DNA of 64,000 nt from SKUL01 sp964487545 (GTDB taxonomy: Bacteria > Bacteroidota > Bacteroidia > Flavobacteriales_D > SKUL01): NCBI GenBank assembly GCA_964487545.1, contig CAZARI010000007.1, positions 44,448-108,447 of the forward strand, read 5' to 3'. The notes under the pieces were generated by a model that was not told the DNA's origin, did no database searches, and saw only the letters and a list, made by a program, of their open reading frames with translations. Shown piece by piece: positions 62,474-64,000 of this stretch. How positions within the stretch are numbered: the stretch's first letter is position 1; each line of letters starts with the position of its first letter. Position numbers and translations under genes: made by a program.

Positions 62474-62905
62474 CTATTCGAGCGATGCCACACACTTGAG
62501 TTCGATGGCAATGGGCGTGGGCAGACTGCTCACCTCAACGGTGGTCCGACACGGCTGGTTGTCTTTGAAGTATTCACCGTAGATGCGGTTGAATGTGTGA
62601 AAATCGCGTTTCATATTCACCAGAAAAACGGTTACATCCACCAGTTGATTCCATGAAGAACCCGATGCTTCGAGAATGGATTTTACATTTTTGAACACCG
62701 AGTGCACTTGGGCTTCAAAATCGAAAGAGGTGAAATTGCCGTTGTGATCGGTTTCCAATCCCGGCACGTGCGAATCATTGGTATCCGAGCCTGCGGTGCG
62801 TGGGCCTACGCCAGACAAAAACAACAATTGCCCAGCCTTGCGTGCGTGTGGATACAGCCCGACGGGTTTGGGCGCGTTGTGGGTATTTACTTTTTCGTGA
62901 CTCAT
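62474..62905 (-). CDS. RidA family protein (2-aminomuconate deaminase-like)
   Basis: 143 residues from the ATG at 62905, matching the family start; an upstream frame is discarded. RidA fold with GLYPHARKAGQLLFLSGVGP near the N-terminus, VFKNVKSILEASGSSWNQLV DVTVFL in the middle and EVSSLPTPIAIELKCVASLE at the end. Most RidA proteins deaminate reactive enamines; the 'KPVGLYPHARKAG.LLFLSGVGPR' opening recalls 2-aminomuconate deaminase of tryptophan breakdown. The role is not certain. A TATCTTTG promoter element lies 17 bp upstream. Confidence 0.85.
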   Translation of the reverse strand: MSHEKVNTHNAPKPVGLYPHARKAGQLLFLSGVGPRTAGSDTNDSHVPGLETDHNGNFTSFDFEAQVHSVFKNVKSILEASGSSWNQLVDVTVFLVNMKRDFHTFNRIYGEYFKDNQPCRTTVEVSSLPTPIAIELKCVASLE

Positions 62906-62922
62906 CTTTTCTTCGAATTGTT

Positions 62923-62930
62923 CAAAGATA
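62923..62930 (-). promoter_or_regulatory. Bacteroidota -7 promoter element for the RidA gene
   Basis: Minus-strand TATCTTTG, exact TAnnTTTG match, 17 bp before the ATG at 62905. Confidence 0.55.
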
Positions 62931-62975
62931 ACGTTTCGAATGTGGATTCGCGCAGTGGTCGAATCGAGTGAACGT

Positions 62976-63851
62976 TCAAGCAAAGGCTTTAAGACAGGAT
63001 TTCACCTGCGCCAGATACCCCGCGCCAAACAAATTCACGTGTACCAGCAGGGGGTATAACTGTGCCAGTGCAACACGATCACGCCAGTCGTTCTCGAGTG
63101 GGAAAATGCGGTGGTAATGTTCGTAAAAGTCACTGTCGAATCCGCCGAAGAGTTTGGTCATGGCCAGATCCATTTCGCGGTGGCCATAATAAACCGCCGG
63201 ATCGAAAATGGTGGCCTTTCCGGTGACGTGACACAGGTAGTTGCCACTCCACAGATCACCGTGAATCAGGGCAGGTTCCTCCTTGGGGAACAAATCTTCG
63301 AGCCGGTTAAAAAGCCGTTCAAAAGCACGAACAACGGTAATCCCCGCCAGTCCTTTATCAATGACTAAGCGCAATTGCGGTTCGAGCCGCTTGGTGACAT
63401 AAAACGCTGCCCAGGAATCGCTGTGGTCGTTTTGCTGGGGCAGCGACCCGATATAATTGTTGTGGTTCAGGCCAAATTGGTCGGCCGAATGACGGTGCAT
63501 TTCGGCCAGTGAACCGGCAAAGTCCTCCCAGAAATCATTGCCCGGGACACCCTTTTCCAACCATTCCATGACCAAATAAGCATCATTATCTATCTTACCC
63601 GTAGCCAAGATTTCCGGAATATAAAAGGATGAGTGTTCTTTGAGCATTTCCAGCCCCCGCGCTTCTGCTTCGAACATTTCCGGAAACTCATCGGCCTTAT
63701 TGATTTTAACAAAGAAGCTACGATCTCCTGAAGTCAGGCGGTAGCTTTGGTTGATGCTCCCTCCGGCTATACTTTTCCATTGCAATGAAGAAACGTTGAG
63801 ATGATCTTCAATTTGCTTTTGAATCTCATTTTGGGTGTTGGGTGTTATCAT
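62976..63851 (-). CDS. Fructosamine kinase family protein
   Basis: 291 residues. Aminoglycoside-phosphotransferase-like fold: VKINKADEFPEMFEAEARGL (ATP-lobe Lys region), YLVMEWLEKG hinge, and the catalytic loop/DFG equivalent ALIHGDLWSGNYLCHVTGKA with ATIFDPAVYYGHREMDLAMT. Family members phosphorylate the sugar of glycated proteins or amino acids for deglycation. Predicted cytosolic. Lies upstream of the RidA gene and transcribed in the same direction. Confidence 0.88.
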   Translation of the reverse strand: MITPNTQNEIQKQIEDHLNVSSLQWKSIAGGSINQSYRLTSGDRSFFVKINKADEFPEMFEAEARGLEMLKEHSSFYIPEILATGKIDNDAYLVMEWLEKGVPGNDFWEDFAGSLAEMHRHSADQFGLNHNNYIGSLPQQNDHSDSWAAFYVTKRLEPQLRLVIDKGLAGITVVRAFERLFNRLEDLFPKEEPALIHGDLWSGNYLCHVTGKATIFDPAVYYGHREMDLAMTKLFGGFDSDFYEHYHRIFPLENDWRDRVALAQLYPLLVHVNLFGAGYLAQVKSCLKAFA

Positions 63852-63887
63852 TGATTAAAGATTTACGAAACAAAGATCAAAATTCCC

Positions 63888-63895
63888 TACATTTG
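63888..63895 (+). promoter_or_regulatory. Bacteroidota -7 promoter element upstream of the tRNA
   Basis: TACATTTG, exact TAnnTTTG match, about 50 bp before the tRNA gene, a plausible leader for a tRNA precursor. Confidence 0.55.
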
Positions 63896-63943
63896 CATCC
63901 GGTTTCGGCAAAATGTTGTCAACTAAAAACCAAAGATAACTTA

Positions 63944-64000
<57 letters not shown>

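Overview
The window is chromosomal DNA of a Bacteroidota bacterium, most likely of the order Flavobacteriales. The signs are at least seven secreted proteins with type IX secretion (T9SS) type A C-terminal signals, Bacteroidota-type promoters (TAnnTTTG, sometimes with an upstream TTTG), families such as IPExxxVDY and DUF4271, an IleRS of the second type, and a zeaxanthin-type carotenoid cluster. Genus or species cannot be fixed from the sequence.

Layout. 1-3952: a cut-off T9SS substrate gene; a small XRE-type regulator gene split by a complete IS66 element with both inverted repeats and a perfect 8-bp target duplication; and a frameshifted remnant of a repetitive surface protein. 4019-24883: mostly housekeeping: CvpA-like, cyclophilin, pheS, then on the minus strand acpP-fabF-rnc-IPExxxVDY-pyk divergent from purN-marC-rnhA-biotinyl carrier; a glycosyltransferase pair meeting an O-antigen ligase-like gene; rnpA with an S41 protease; hemD-DUF4271; an acyl-CoA dehydrogenase of glutaryl-CoA type; and hemA with a hemC-hemD fusion. 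24989-41000: a minus-strand surface-protein region with an FG-GAP/UnbV protein, a HEAT-repeat/cyclophilin lipoprotein, a PNGase F-like protein with a discoidin domain, two other T9SS proteins and a 1759-residue propeller/beta-helix protein, separated by non-coding stretches that hold repeat-like elements.

41289-46671: gpsA, then a four-gene operon with its own promoter and 4-bp stop/start overlaps throughout: a pyruvate-aldolase-type enzyme fused to an MptE/Maf-like domain, a KdsB-like cytidylyltransferase, a HAD phosphatase and a glycosyltransferase with an HP motif. I read it as a candidate pathway for making, CMP-activating and transferring a 3-deoxy-2-keto sugar acid, using an aldolase in place of a PEP-dependent synthase. 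It is the best candidate here for an undescribed system.

46668-64000: uvrC; an ECF sigma factor followed by crtI, crtB, crtZ and a fused lycopene cyclase (phytoene to zeaxanthin), with extra promoters inside the cluster; a lamin-tail-domain surface protein; asd and a small secreted repeat protein; the ileS-DksA-like-lspA operon; a RidA protein; a fructosamine-kinase-like protein; and the first part of a tRNA-Ala(GGC). No rRNA or CRISPR array is present. Several promoters lie so close to the start codon that leaderless mRNAs are predicted.
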